Shown here: one piece after another, positions 33,986-43,014 of the stretch
Layout: each line of letters begins with the position of its first letter
Position numbering within the stretch: position 1 is the first letter of the stretch
NCBI RefSeq assembly: GCF_013009555.1
Contig: NZ_CP046176.1
Coordinates: forward strand, 2,449,501 to 2,513,500
DNA length: 64,000 nt
DNA from: Phocaeicola dorei
Lineage (GTDB): Bacteria > Bacteroidota > Bacteroidia > Bacteroidales > Bacteroidaceae
Direction of reading: 5' to 3'
Made by a program: the position numbers and the translations under genes
Notes under the pieces: generated by a model
What the model saw: the letters and a program-made list of their open reading frames with translations, nothing else
Databases searched by the model: none
What the model was told of the DNA's origin: nothing

Positions 33986-35272
33986 ATGAGTATGAACGGA
34001 CTTAAATATATATGCCTTGCCTGCATTATTCCTTTCTTGCCGTCCTGCATACAGGAGGAGCATACGGGGGATGCGGGCGATGACGGCCGTGTGACGGTCA
34101 GTCTGACCTTTACCACCCGTACGGAAGAGGGTGCGGATGAAGGCATGGAAAGCGACGAAGGGAACAATGAGAACCTGATCAGAACGGTCAGGGTCTATGT
34201 CTTTGACGGGAGTGATGGCAGCCTGACAGGTTATCACCATGCGGATCTTTCTGATAAGAATGTGACGGAGAAGTCTTTTAATATAAGATTGGGGTTCTCC
34301 AGACACACGATTCCCGCCGACGGCCATACGTGTTTGTTTTACGCCATAGCCAATGAGGGGAGTGCAGAAGGGCTGAAATCCCTGCCGGCCGCTGTTTATG
34401 ATTCTGAAACCGGGAGATATGTCTGGACGGACGACAAGGAGATAACACAGCGGGAACTGTTGGAGTTGACATTCAGTGGGCTTCCTGAGAGCAAGCTGAC
34501 CGAAGGGGATCCGGCCGCGAAAGACGAGACCGGGAAGAAGTACTCAAGTTCCATTCTTCCCATGGCTGTGAAACAGGAGGTTGTCATAACGAAGGAGACG
34601 GAAAACCTGACACTTCCCCTGCGGCGTTCCGTGGGCAAGATGGAACTTTATTTCGCCAAAGGCGGCATCGGTGAAGGTGACCTGTATATCGGGCGCGGAG
34701 TATATCTGTACAACATCCCGACGAAAGGATATCTGTTTCCCCAAGATGCTCCGGCGTTGGAAAGTAGTGAGATAGCCCATAGGGAAAGTGATAAAGGCGA
34801 CACTTCCGACTCCCCATATCAGAAGAACGGTCTGCCGATCCTACGTTGCGGCTTTGAGGATACACCATCCAACCCGGATGAAATCGCACAACTTCACATC
34901 AACAAGATAACCAGAAGATGGAACAACAAGGCTCCGGACGATAATACGGATGGAAAGAAAGAGTACCAGTGGCTTCCCGGAAAGGCGGTCTACCTGTTTG
35001 CAAATCCTTACAAATCGGATAAGAATGTCGCCAGTGGGGTGGAAGGTGACGGGTATTATATGAAGATTCTGCACCACAGCCATGAAAACAGTGATACGGG
35101 GGCGGACAAGGAGGAGTCCCATATGGATTATGTCACACTTCCAGCGGTCAAACCCAACATGTTTGTCAAGGTGTTCCTTGTCATCCCCTTGGATGGGTAT
35201 ACGGCCACTAGAACATGGTGGAAAGTCGGAGACTGGACGGAGGTCGAGAATCCTGGCATTAGTTTTGATTAA
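33986..35272 (+). CDS. Accessory fimbrial subunit (Mfa-like lipoprotein)
   Basis: A 428-residue lipoprotein (lipobox LPSC, Cys21, then IQEEHTGDAGDD). The core starts RVTVSLTFTTRTEEG and IRTVRVYVFDGSDGSL, the fimbrillin-family strand pattern, and ends VFLVIPLDGYTATRTWWKVGDW. In P. gingivalis the comparable genes (fimC, mfa3) encode minor subunits that join the anchor-distal end. It starts 6 nt after the anchor gene, so translation is probably coupled. Confidence 0.8.
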   Translation: MSMNGLKYICLACIIPFLPSCIQEEHTGDAGDDGRVTVSLTFTTRTEEGADEGMESDEGNNENLIRTVRVYVFDGSDGSLTGYHHADLSDKNVTEKSFNIRLGFSRHTIPADGHTCLFYAIANEGSAEGLKSLPAAVYDSETGRYVWTDDKEITQRELLELTFSGLPESKLTEGDPAAKDETGKKYSSSILPMAVKQEVVITKETENLTLPLRRSVGKMELYFAKGGIGEGDLYIGRGVYLYNIPTKGYLFPQDAPALESSEIAHRESDKGDTSDSPYQKNGLPILRCGFEDTPSNPDEIAQLHINKITRRWNNKAPDDNTDGKKEYQWLPGKAVYLFANPYKSDKNVASGVEGDGYYMKILHHSHENSDTGADKEESHMDYVTLPAVKPNMFVKVFLVIPLDGYTATRTWWKVGDWTEVENPGISFD

Positions 35273-35287
35273 CAAGAACATTTATAT

Positions 35288-38200
35288 ATGGCAATTTTTA
35301 TGAAAGGTATATCAAGATACATATTGACGATGTTGGTGCCGTTCCTTTGCCTCTCCTGCACGGACGAGATACCGATGCCGGCTGGCTGCGGTGCTGCCGG
35401 TGGCGTGGACCGCGGCAAGACTGTGAGGGTGAGCCTTCCGTTCAGTGTCAGCGGCGGCATCAGATCGGATATTGTCACCCGTGCGGCTGGCACCGAGGAC
35501 TCCCGTCTGGGCAGGATCATGCTGTTCATGTATGAGAATAAGGGTAAGGACCAGAGCCAGAACAAGCTACTGGGATACAGGATATTCCTGAACTCCAATG
35601 AAGGGACGGTCAATAATGAGGAAGACGGCTTTTGGACAGGAGAAGGAAATGAGGGAAGACTGAACTTCTATGCCTATCCGGGTGATGTGTATATCTATCT
35701 GTTGGGAAATGTGACAGGCTCCTTCCTCAAGTATTTTCCCAGCATGCAATCGGAGGAGGAGCTTAAAGGACTTACCGATCAGGAAAAATTCTTTCAGGCG
35801 GTCCGTCCCACATGGACGGGCAACTTCAACATGACGGACGGTTACCTGCCGCTGGCAGGCTCCGTGAATAACAGTACTGCGGCATGCAGGATTGGCGAGG
35901 ATGGTACTGTCACTTATATGGATGATGCTACAGGCACAGAAACAAGAATAGACTCAATAAATAATCCTTTCCTTCTGAAACGCCTGATGGCCAAGATCAG
36001 TTTCACTTTCAAGTCCAAGGAGGGAGTGACCTTCACCCCCCGTAGCTATCAGTTCCGTCATGTGGCCGAGTGGGTATCCCCCAAATTCAGCCAAGACAGG
36101 ACAGATAAAATAGGTGTGACTGACGGGGAGCAGACTCCTTTTAACCCCCAGACTCCCAACTCTTTTCTGGTCTATGTTCCGGAGAATATGGCAAGAACAC
36201 AGGCAACCGGTATAACTTCTTTCCATGACCGTGAGAAAATAAAAAAGGGTTCCAGCGGAATAAATCTTAAAGAAACCCAGGAGGGCCATGAATCACATTA
36301 TCAGTTCGAAAATGCTCCGGAGAACACCACCTATGTGGAGGTGACAGGACATTTCAAGGGAAAAGATAATAAAGGGATGGAAGTGGAGGCGGACGTGAAA
36401 TACACCATCCATCTGGGGGATTTCTCTGATGGCAATTTTAATAACTTTGATGTTGAACGTGACCATTATTACAAATATACCGTGACGGTCAATGGTGTGG
36501 ACGAGATTATAGCCGAGGTTGAGACAAACCGGGAGAATCAGCCGGGTGCCGAGGGCGTGGTGTTTCGTAAAGGCTCCAAGGTCCGTGTGGACGCGCACTA
36601 TGAGGCGGTGGAGATGAATATAAGAAGGAGCGTGCTTGAGCAGGGTATCTATATATATTGCAAAACTCCCTTCGGAACGGTTGGCGAGATGTACTATCCC
36701 CAAAAGGGAGCTGATGATGCAAATTTAAGAGCAAAAGAGATCCTTATGCCCTATCTCGGATGGGTCAAATTCCAAAAACAGGATACAAAAGGGGAACTGG
36801 CCATATATGATCCGAAGGAAACACAGAATGTATTTGAAGTCCTGCAGGAAGTCTGGAATGAAAATGGAGAGGGTGCATATTACACCTGTTTTGTAGACGA
36901 GTATTATTACGAAGAAAATCCAGTCAATAAGGGAAATGTCAGGCTGAACGAGTTTGTCAATGCCGATGACCGCGTGTTTACCCTGGCAACCTCCTTGCAG
37001 TATAGTAAGGATCAGCAGAGTATCCTTGCCGACGCTGTATATTCCGTCAGCCAGCGTTCCATCGCCTGCTTCTATGACCTTGACAACTTTGAGGGTAATG
37101 TGTACGGGATGGAGAGTGTTGACGAGACGGGCGGGTTGTATTGCAGTGAACGGTTCGACCAGGATTTATCATTATCAGAGAATCCTGACAAGGACGGCCG
37201 TGGAAATACGTTGGCACAGTGTGGCGCAAACGGATATGGTTATGTAAACTGGAAAAAGAACGGGTATCTGTTGCAGAATGACGGCAGTTATAAAAAGGAA
37301 GGCGGGTATACCACATTGTCTTATGATGGGCAGTATTCTTATAAGGCGTGGGCCGGCCGTAACCGTGACCTGGACGGTAGTGGCACGTTGGAAGAGAATG
37401 AGATACGATGGTACGTATGTGCGAGGGACCAGATTATCGGCATGTGGATAGCGGAACCTGCACTTCCTACGGAGGCGGTCCTGTGTCCGGAAGACATTGA
37501 AACACTGCTGGCGGGTAAGACGTCTGAGAATCCGGTTGCCCGGATACACACGAATTCGGGCCGGAGCAGCCGTCTTGTCTGGAGCGAGCAGGGATGCAGT
37601 TTCGGTGGCGAACACAAACGGGAACGGGGGAATATCCGATGTGCCCGCAATCTTGGCATTACCCAGGCTGCGAAACGGAATACAAGCCATACCATTTTCC
37701 CTGATAGATATTATGAATATGACAATACGACAAAGACCATTACAATGAACCTTTCGTCTATCGCATTGAGGGGGTTCACGTCAAGGGAACTGGCGCCCCA
37801 CAATGAGCGCAGCGTCATAAACAGGGTTCCAAAGGTTCTGCAGGTATCAAGTGATTTCTTGTATGGAAAAGTCAGACAGGATTATTGTGGTGGACATGGC
37901 TTGATTGTGAAGGAAAGTTCTTCTAAAAAATATTATCCGTTTATAACCTCTACAGCAAAGGATGCCAAGGATGCCTGGATAACAGAAGCTGCCAGTTATG
38001 TGGAACAAGACAGTAAGGTAAGTTCCGTTCAGACCAGTGCGTCATGGCGTCTGCCTAACCAGCGCGAGCTGGCATTGATCGTGGTGGCCGCTCCTGAACT
38101 CTTGAGAAAGACAGGCGCACAAGTGGGTGAAAATACCTATGATTACAATGACACGTTTATTTATAAGAAAGAATGTGAGGGAAACATGTTTGGTCATGAT

Positions 38201-38440
38201 TGGAAGAATCGTTATCGGGCCTCCATTCATTGCCGCACCAGATTTTCTATAAATTCAGGACTTGACGGAAATGGAAGTTATACAGTGTATGGGTATTGCT
38301 GTTATTATAACGAGAATGGTTCAGGACAGGCAACTGATACAGGATTTCTGGGATTGATGAGTATTGGTTATAACAATGAGTGGTTGGGTTATGGTGATGC
38401 GGGCTATGCTGGTTACCGTTGCGTCAGGGATATAGAATAA
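35288..38440 (+). CDS. Large fimbrial tip-like protein (DUF4906-like)
   Basis: A 1050-residue lipoprotein (LCLSC, Cys24). The N-terminal 330 residues have the fimbrillin-like pattern (VRVSLPFSVSGG..., RLGRIMLFMYENKG). A long central region follows. The last 130 residues (SWRLPNQRELALIVVA ... RTRFSINSG ... YAGYRCVRD) look like a C-type-lectin or FISUMP-like fold, which often binds ligands. This suggests a tip adhesin. It is the last gene of the fimbrial operon, 15 nt after the accessory gene. The family name is from memory. Confidence 0.8.
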   Translation: MAIFMKGISRYILTMLVPFLCLSCTDEIPMPAGCGAAGGVDRGKTVRVSLPFSVSGGIRSDIVTRAAGTEDSRLGRIMLFMYENKGKDQSQNKLLGYRIFLNSNEGTVNNEEDGFWTGEGNEGRLNFYAYPGDVYIYLLGNVTGSFLKYFPSMQSEEELKGLTDQEKFFQAVRPTWTGNFNMTDGYLPLAGSVNNSTAACRIGEDGTVTYMDDATGTETRIDSINNPFLLKRLMAKISFTFKSKEGVTFTPRSYQFRHVAEWVSPKFSQDRTDKIGVTDGEQTPFNPQTPNSFLVYVPENMARTQATGITSFHDREKIKKGSSGINLKETQEGHESHYQFENAPENTTYVEVTGHFKGKDNKGMEVEADVKYTIHLGDFSDGNFNNFDVERDHYYKYTVTVNGVDEIIAEVETNRENQPGAEGVVFRKGSKVRVDAHYEAVEMNIRRSVLEQGIYIYCKTPFGTVGEMYYPQKGADDANLRAKEILMPYLGWVKFQKQDTKGELAIYDPKETQNVFEVLQEVWNENGEGAYYTCFVDEYYYEENPVNKGNVRLNEFVNADDRVFTLATSLQYSKDQQSILADAVYSVSQRSIACFYDLDNFEGNVYGMESVDETGGLYCSERFDQDLSLSENPDKDGRGNTLAQCGANGYGYVNWKKNGYLLQNDGSYKKEGGYTTLSYDGQYSYKAWAGRNRDLDGSGTLEENEIRWYVCARDQIIGMWIAEPALPTEAVLCPEDIETLLAGKTSENPVARIHTNSGRSSRLVWSEQGCSFGGEHKRERGNIRCARNLGITQAAKRNTSHTIFPDRYYEYDNTTKTITMNLSSIALRGFTSRELAPHNERSVINRVPKVLQVSSDFLYGKVRQDYCGGHGLIVKESSSKKYYPFITSTAKDAKDAWITEAASYVEQDSKVSSVQTSASWRLPNQRELALIVVAAPELLRKTGAQVGENTYDYNDTFIYKKECEGNMFGHDWKNRYRASIHCRTRFSINSGLDGNGSYTVYGYCCYYNENGSGQATDTGFLGLMSIGYNNEWLGYGDAGYAGYRCVRDIE

Positions 38441-38488
38441 TGCTAGAATTATTAACAGTGATCATAAACAGTTCGCTCATACAGGTAG

Positions 38489-38785
38489 GAATTTAAACAA
38501 GAATTTCTGCCTGTTGGCGATCTGGGGGGACTGATAGGAATAAATGATACATGGTTAAGATTCAGAGATGCTAGAAATATAGATTCCCAAGACGAATTAG
38601 GCTCTATGCAATATAGTGGAATGTACTTACTAAGAGAAGATTCAGAATTAGAATATGTCCGTAATTGTATATTAGTTGTAATCGGTAATCCTAATATCTG
38701 TTGTGTTCAGAAATTATATAATTATAACGGAAGTATCTATAAATATAGAGTGAAATGGTATAGTAATTATTGGGATAATTGGTGA
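38489..38785 (+). pseudogene. 3' gene fragment without a start codon
   Basis: An open frame of 98 codons begins right after a stop at 38486 with no ATG near its start. It reads EFLPVGDLGGLIGINDTWLR, ...RNIDSQDELGSMQYSGMYLL and ends KYRVKWYSNYWDNW. The composition is protein-like (many charged and aromatic residues). It looks like the C-terminal end of a lost gene, or of a fused tail to the fimbrial locus. No homologue named. Confidence 0.35.
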
Positions 38786-38906
38786 ACCGTATCTTGGGTA
38801 TAAAAAAACGGATGGTCCGGTACAAGCCGGTTCCACCCGATCCTGATATGCACAACGCCATGTGCAGTGCAAAGGTAATAAATATCTGAATAAACCGCTA
38901 TATTTT

Positions 38907-39293
38907 TCAAGATATAGAGATTTCTTCCAAATCTGATATACTGATTTGATCTGTCACGTCTGTGAAATAAAATTTACTATGATTATCAGAGAACACTTCA
39001 ATATTAGTTCGTGACCATGTACTTTTATAAATGTAAACATAAAAACTTGTTTCATCTTTAAAAAGTCTGATATTACTCCCTCCCTTTGCCAACAACATGT
39101 CTGTAAAGATGTTTATATCTGAAAGAATCACACGAATAAAGCAGCATGTAGATAATGTGTTATTAGGTGCACTATAGATATATAATCGATGGACAATATT
39201 TTGGCCATAATCAGGCCAATTTGCCGAAGGGTGAAGTGTGTTAAATAAATGGTTTATGTTATTGTTTATTGTTTGATTTTCGTATATTTGCAA
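38907..39293 (-). CDS. Uncertain AT-rich frame
   Basis: 128 codons with a TTG start at 39293 whose upstream region coincides with the plus-strand promoter TATATTTG of the next gene. The C-terminal half (SFYVYIYKSTWSRTNIEVFS...) reads like a protein, but no ATG exists until residue 45 or so. It may be a decayed gene of the island. I keep it with low confidence. Confidence 0.3.
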   Translation of the reverse strand: MQIYENQTINNNINHLFNTLHPSANWPDYGQNIVHRLYIYSAPNNTLSTCCFIRVILSDINIFTDMLLAKGGSNIRLFKDETSFYVYIYKSTWSRTNIEVFSDNHSKFYFTDVTDQISISDLEEISIS

Positions 39294-39308
39294 TAAATCT
39301 TAATTTGA

Positions 39309-39530
39309 ATGGGAAGTTGGAGTGAACAACAGGAAGTAAAGAAGGAAGTTAAAGAAAAAGAGAAAACAAGTCGGGAAACGCTTGGTAAGTTCTTTTATGA
39401 TTTAGCAAAAATATCTTTTACTGCATTAGTGGTAGGAAGTGTTGTTTCTGTTGCGACACAACAAGAAAAAGTAGAAAATTGGGTACTTATACTTATAGGT
39501 ATTTTTGTTACCTATATATTTCATACATAG
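39309..39530 (+). CDS. Small membrane protein (73 aa)
   Basis: A charged N-terminus (EQQEVKKEVKEKEKTSRE) is followed by two hydrophobic helices (FTALVVGSVVSVATQ and WVLILIGIFVTYIF). TATATTTG at 39283-39290 is a good -7 box 19 nt upstream. A 34-codon gene follows after 27 nt. Such paired small membrane proteins on islands may act in exclusion or toxicity; there is no evidence for either here. Confidence 0.6.
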   Translation: MGSWSEQQEVKKEVKEKEKTSRETLGKFFYDLAKISFTALVVGSVVSVATQQEKVENWVLILIGIFVTYIFHT

Positions 39531-39557
39531 GTTATAAAATAATAAAACAGTAATTAT

Positions 39558-39662
39558 ATGGAAGCATTAATATCTTTATTTGCGGTAATGGCTGTGATAG
39601 GTTCTATTATAGCTGTTTGGCTTAATACCAAGTCTGGCAAGAAATGGCTCGCAAATCTATAG
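39558..39662 (+). CDS. Small membrane protein (34 aa)
   Basis: MEALISLFAVMAVIGSIIAV followed by WLNTKSGKKWLANL: one transmembrane helix and a basic tail. It is just downstream of the 73-residue membrane protein and probably in the same transcript. Confidence 0.5.
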   Translation: MEALISLFAVMAVIGSIIAVWLNTKSGKKWLANL

Positions 39663-39979
39663 TGTACTTTTCATTGGAAATTGAGGGTATTATGGACGCA
39701 TTAGGTTTTAGTCTGGCAACAAAAAGTGGTTGGCTGGTCTGTGCTCTCTGATGCCTTACAATTTTGGTTAATGTATGAAAAGGAAATCCCTTGAATGTTT
39801 ATGGTCGTTCAATTATAGTAGTGAGTTGAGCGGCTTTTTAGTATTTGGACGTTAGAACAGGGAAAATAATGAATAAAATAGAAAATCAAGATGATTTTTA
39901 CTAAAACGAATCTTGGAGGATTTTGAATGGGTAGATAACCTTCTGCTTGTCAGTATAGTAAGCGCAGATCAGAATTCAT
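39663..39979. other. Right end of the island without clear genes
   Basis: Short frames only. ATG AATAAAATAG at 39869 opens an 11-codon frame, and another frame (KRILEDFEWVDNLLL) follows in a different phase, suggesting a decayed gene that once ran toward the attachment site. Confidence 0.4.
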
Positions 39980-40023
39980 ACTGGCAGTCTAAAGGTGGCG
40001 AGTTCGAGTCTCGCATGCTCCAC
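39980..40023 (+). repeat. attR: tRNA-Ala 3' fragment
   Basis: 44 bp identical to 23627-23670. The bases before it differ from the tRNA, so only the 3' part of the tRNA gene is present. A short hairpin and T-run (about 40042-40065) follow, presumably the original terminator of the tRNA gene. Confidence 0.9.
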
Positions 40024-40083
40024 TTTTTAATGAGAAAATGAAGGTCTGCGGAGCAGGTCTTTTTTAACTTAAAGACTATAAAT

Positions 40084-40389
40084 ATGTTAATTTATAATAC
40101 AACTTATCAAACAGGTATTGACGATGCGCGTAATTTTGTCATTTGGCTTAGTGAAAGCTACATTCCCGAAGTGGAAAAAACGGGAATATTGCAAAATCCC
40201 CGTCTTACGCACATCCTTAGTCATAAAGAGCAGGATTCAGAATGTTTTTCATTGCAATGGGAGGTGGAAGATACAGCGGCCTTACACCGCTGGCATACTC
40301 AGCAGGGGATGCATCTGAATGAGGAAATGATGAAGATATTTAAAGATAAGGTGGTTGGCTTTCCCACTTTGATGGAGGTAATTAAGTGA
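40084..40389 (+). CDS. DUF4286 family protein
   Basis: A 101-residue cytoplasmic protein, a ferredoxin-like alpha/beta fold by pattern ([20 protein letters not shown], then [20 protein letters not shown]). DUF4286 proteins typically precede ruvC in Bacteroidetes; function unknown. The stop overlaps the GTG start of ruvC, so the two are coupled. Confidence 0.85.
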   Translation: MLIYNTTYQTGIDDARNFVIWLSESYIPEVEKTGILQNPRLTHILSHKEQDSECFSLQWEVEDTAALHRWHTQQGMHLNEEMMKIFKDKVVGFPTLMEVIK

Positions 40390-40955
40390 TTCAGCCGGTA
40401 AAAGAGAAAATCATTCTGGGTATAGATCCTGGAACAACCATAATGGGGTATGGTCTGCTGAAAGTAGTAGGTACTAAACCGCAGGTAATGACTATGGGGG
40501 TCATTGATCTTCGTAAATATGGTGATCATTATTTAAAACTGCGCCGTATTTTTGAACGGGTGGTTGGTATAATAGAAGCCTATTTACCTGATGAATTAGC
40601 AATTGAGGCACCTTTTTTTGGGAAAAATGTGCAGTCGATGTTAAAATTAGGGCGGGCACAGGGGGTGGCTATGGCTGCTGCTTTGAGCCGTGATATTCCT
40701 ATAACAGAATATGCGCCGTTGAAGATAAAGATGGCGATAACCGGTAATGGGCAAGCCAGCAAGGAACAGGTCGCTGATATGTTGAAGAGGATGTTACATA
40801 TACCAGAGAGTGATATGCTGCCTTTTATGGATGCAACAGATGGGTTGGCGGCTGCTTATTGTCATTATTTGCAAATGGGCAGACCGACATTGACTAAAGA
40901 ATATTCCGGCTGGAAAGATTTTATAAATAAGAATCCTGATAAAATAAAAAGATAA
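40386..40955 (+). CDS. ruvC: Holliday junction endonuclease RuvC
   Basis: A 189-residue resolvase that cuts four-way junctions with RuvAB during recombinational repair. Catalytic acidic residues sit in [14 protein letters not shown] (first Asp), [11 protein letters not shown] (Glu), and [12 protein letters not shown] (paired Asp). The length is normal for RuvC. It uses a GTG start at 40386, overlapping the DUF4286 stop codon. Confidence 0.95.
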   Translation: MIQPVKEKIILGIDPGTTIMGYGLLKVVGTKPQVMTMGVIDLRKYGDHYLKLRRIFERVVGIIEAYLPDELAIEAPFFGKNVQSMLKLGRAQGVAMAAALSRDIPITEYAPLKIKMAITGNGQASKEQVADMLKRMLHIPESDMLPFMDATDGLAAAYCHYLQMGRPTLTKEYSGWKDFINKNPDKIKR

Positions 40956-40959
40956 GATT

Positions 40960-42954
40960 ATGAATGTGAGACATGTTATTTGGGCATCAATTGTTTCTAC
41001 TACTATTAGTTGTCAGTCTGTGAAAAAAGAATATAATTCGTTTGATGAATATCCTGTCCGTGAAGATGCGCTGACTGAAATGGAGTACTCACCTGCCGAA
41101 ACAAAGTTTTCACTTTGGGCTCCTACAGCGGAAGAGGTGCGTGTCCTTTTATTTGAATCGGGTAATGAAGGTTCAGCTTCTAATACTTTTCCGATGGAGA
41201 TGGGAGAGAATGGTACCTGGACTATTTCAATAAAAGAGGACCTGAAGGGTAAATTCTATACCTTTAATGTGAAGGTGAACGGGAAATGGTTAGGAGACAC
41301 TCCGGGAATTATGGCAAAAGCCGTAGGGGTAAATGGTAAACGGGCAGCTGTGCTTGATCTTCGTTCTACAGATCCGGAAGGATGGGAGAACGATGTGCGT
41401 CCTCCTTTGAAGAATTATGCTGATATTATGGTTTATGAAATGCATCATCGCGATTTCTCTTTGGATTCTGTTTCTGGAATTCAAAATAAAGGCAAGTTCC
41501 TGGCTTTGACAGAGCAGGGTACTATCAGTTCTTCAGGCGAGAAGACAGGTATTGACCATCTGAAAGAACTGGGAATTACCCACGTACATTTATTGCCGTC
41601 GTATGATTATGCCTCGGTGGATGAAACAAAACTGGACAAGGCCCAATATAATTGGGGGTATGATCCGCAAAATTACAATGTGCCTGACGGCTCTTATTCT
41701 ACAGATCCTTATAAACCCGATGTTCGTATCAGGGAATTCAAACAAATGGTACAAGCTTTACATAAGGCGGGAATCAGGGTGGTGCTTGATGTGGTGTATA
41801 ATCACACTTTCAATACAGACGAAAGCAATTTCGAACGTACGGTTCCCGGTTATTTCTATCGCCAGACGAAGGACGGACAATGGGCAAATGGTTCGGGATG
41901 TGGAAATGAAACGGCAAGCGACCGCGCCATGATGCGTAAATATATGATAGAGTCTATTCTATATTGGATTAATGAATATCACATAGACGGCTTTCGTTTT
42001 GACTTGATGGGGATACATGATATTGAAACCATGAATGAGATACGTGCGGCTATTGATAAAATAGATCCGTCTATTTTCATGTATGGTGAAGGATGGGCTG
42101 CCAGTTCTCCTCAATTAGAAGCAGACAAACTGGCAATGAAAGCCAATGTGGAAAAGATGCCTCGTATCGCCGCTTTCTCAGATGAAATGCGTGATGGTTT
42201 GCGAGGTAGTTGGGATGATGATACCAAAGGAGCTTTTCTAGTAGGGGAGCCGGGACACGAAATGAGTATCAAATTTGGAGTTGTGGGAGCAATCGAACAT
42301 CCGCAGGTTATAAGTGATTCTGTGAATTATAGTAAGAAACCTTGGGCGTTACAACCTACCCAGATGATAAGTTATGTAAGTTGTCACGATGACATGTGTC
42401 TTGCCGATCGTCTGAAAGCTACCATGCCAGATGCTTCGGTAGAGGAACTGGCAGCTTTGCAGAAGTTAGCGGAAACATTTGTCTTTACTTCACAAGGAGT
42501 ACCGTTTATATTTGCAGGGGATGAGATGATGCGTGACAAGAAGGGAGTTCATAATTCTTATAATAGTCCCGACAGTATTAATACGATAGATTGGAAAAAT
42601 AAGACCGTGCATAAAGATGTGTTCGAATATGTGAAAGGTTTAATAGCCATGCGTAAAGCACATCCCGCTTTCCGTATGGGGGATGCTGATATGGTACGTA
42701 GGCAATTGGAGTTTTTACCTGTAAAAAATACGAATGTGGTTGCCTTTATCTTGAAAGACAATGCAAATGGTGACTCATGGAAAAATATCATCGTAGCTTT
42801 GAACAGCCGTGCAGAGCCTGTCAAGTTGGACATTCCGTCGGGTAAATACACTGTAATCTGTAAGGATGGCAAAATAAACATGAAAGGCCTGGGACAGGTT
42901 TCAGGTGCTGAACTTATGGTACCGGCACGCTCTGCAATGATTATACATCAATAG
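40960..42954 (+). CDS. pulA: Type I pullulanase (lipoprotein)
   Basis: A 664-residue GH13 enzyme that cleaves alpha-1,6 branches of pullulan, glycogen or starch. A lipoprotein-type signal ends TTISC (Cys18), so it is likely attached in the periplasm or at the surface. It has a CBM48-like domain (KFSLWAPTAEEVRVLLF near 48), the pullulanase signature YNWGYDPQNYNVP near 231, the nucleophile in GFRFDLMG near 346, and the acid/base Glu in YGEGW near 377. It starts 4 nt after ruvC. Confidence 0.93.
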   Translation: MNVRHVIWASIVSTTISCQSVKKEYNSFDEYPVREDALTEMEYSPAETKFSLWAPTAEEVRVLLFESGNEGSASNTFPMEMGENGTWTISIKEDLKGKFYTFNVKVNGKWLGDTPGIMAKAVGVNGKRAAVLDLRSTDPEGWENDVRPPLKNYADIMVYEMHHRDFSLDSVSGIQNKGKFLALTEQGTISSSGEKTGIDHLKELGITHVHLLPSYDYASVDETKLDKAQYNWGYDPQNYNVPDGSYSTDPYKPDVRIREFKQMVQALHKAGIRVVLDVVYNHTFNTDESNFERTVPGYFYRQTKDGQWANGSGCGNETASDRAMMRKYMIESILYWINEYHIDGFRFDLMGIHDIETMNEIRAAIDKIDPSIFMYGEGWAASSPQLEADKLAMKANVEKMPRIAAFSDEMRDGLRGSWDDDTKGAFLVGEPGHEMSIKFGVVGAIEHPQVISDSVNYSKKPWALQPTQMISYVSCHDDMCLADRLKATMPDASVEELAALQKLAETFVFTSQGVPFIFAGDEMMRDKKGVHNSYNSPDSINTIDWKNKTVHKDVFEYVKGLIAMRKAHPAFRMGDADMVRRQLEFLPVKNTNVVAFILKDNANGDSWKNIIVALNSRAEPVKLDIPSGKYTVICKDGKINMKGLGQVSGAELMVPARSAMIIHQ

Positions 42955-43014
42955 AAAAAGGCTCAAAGAAGATTAATAAAGACTTTGTCGTACAGACTAA
43001 AACACATAATACGA

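Larger units (their letters stand above)
23627..39979. mobile_element. Integrated island of about 16.4 kb in tRNA-Ala
   Basis: It is bounded by the 44-bp direct repeat (one copy inside the intact tRNA, one as an isolated tRNA 3' fragment), with a tyrosine integrase gene 133 nt from the tRNA. Cargo: small genes, folded RNAs, a broken phage antirepressor and lysis module, a second tyrosine recombinase, a Mfa/Fim fimbrial operon and small AT-rich genes. No replication, packaging or structural phage genes and no conjugation genes remain, so it looks like a satellite or remnant that needs a helper. It may be a composite of a prophage remnant and a fimbrial island. Confidence 0.85.

Noticed and set aside
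35288..38440. Diversity-generating retroelement target
   Set aside because: No reverse transcriptase, template repeat or A-rich variable repeat is in the window.
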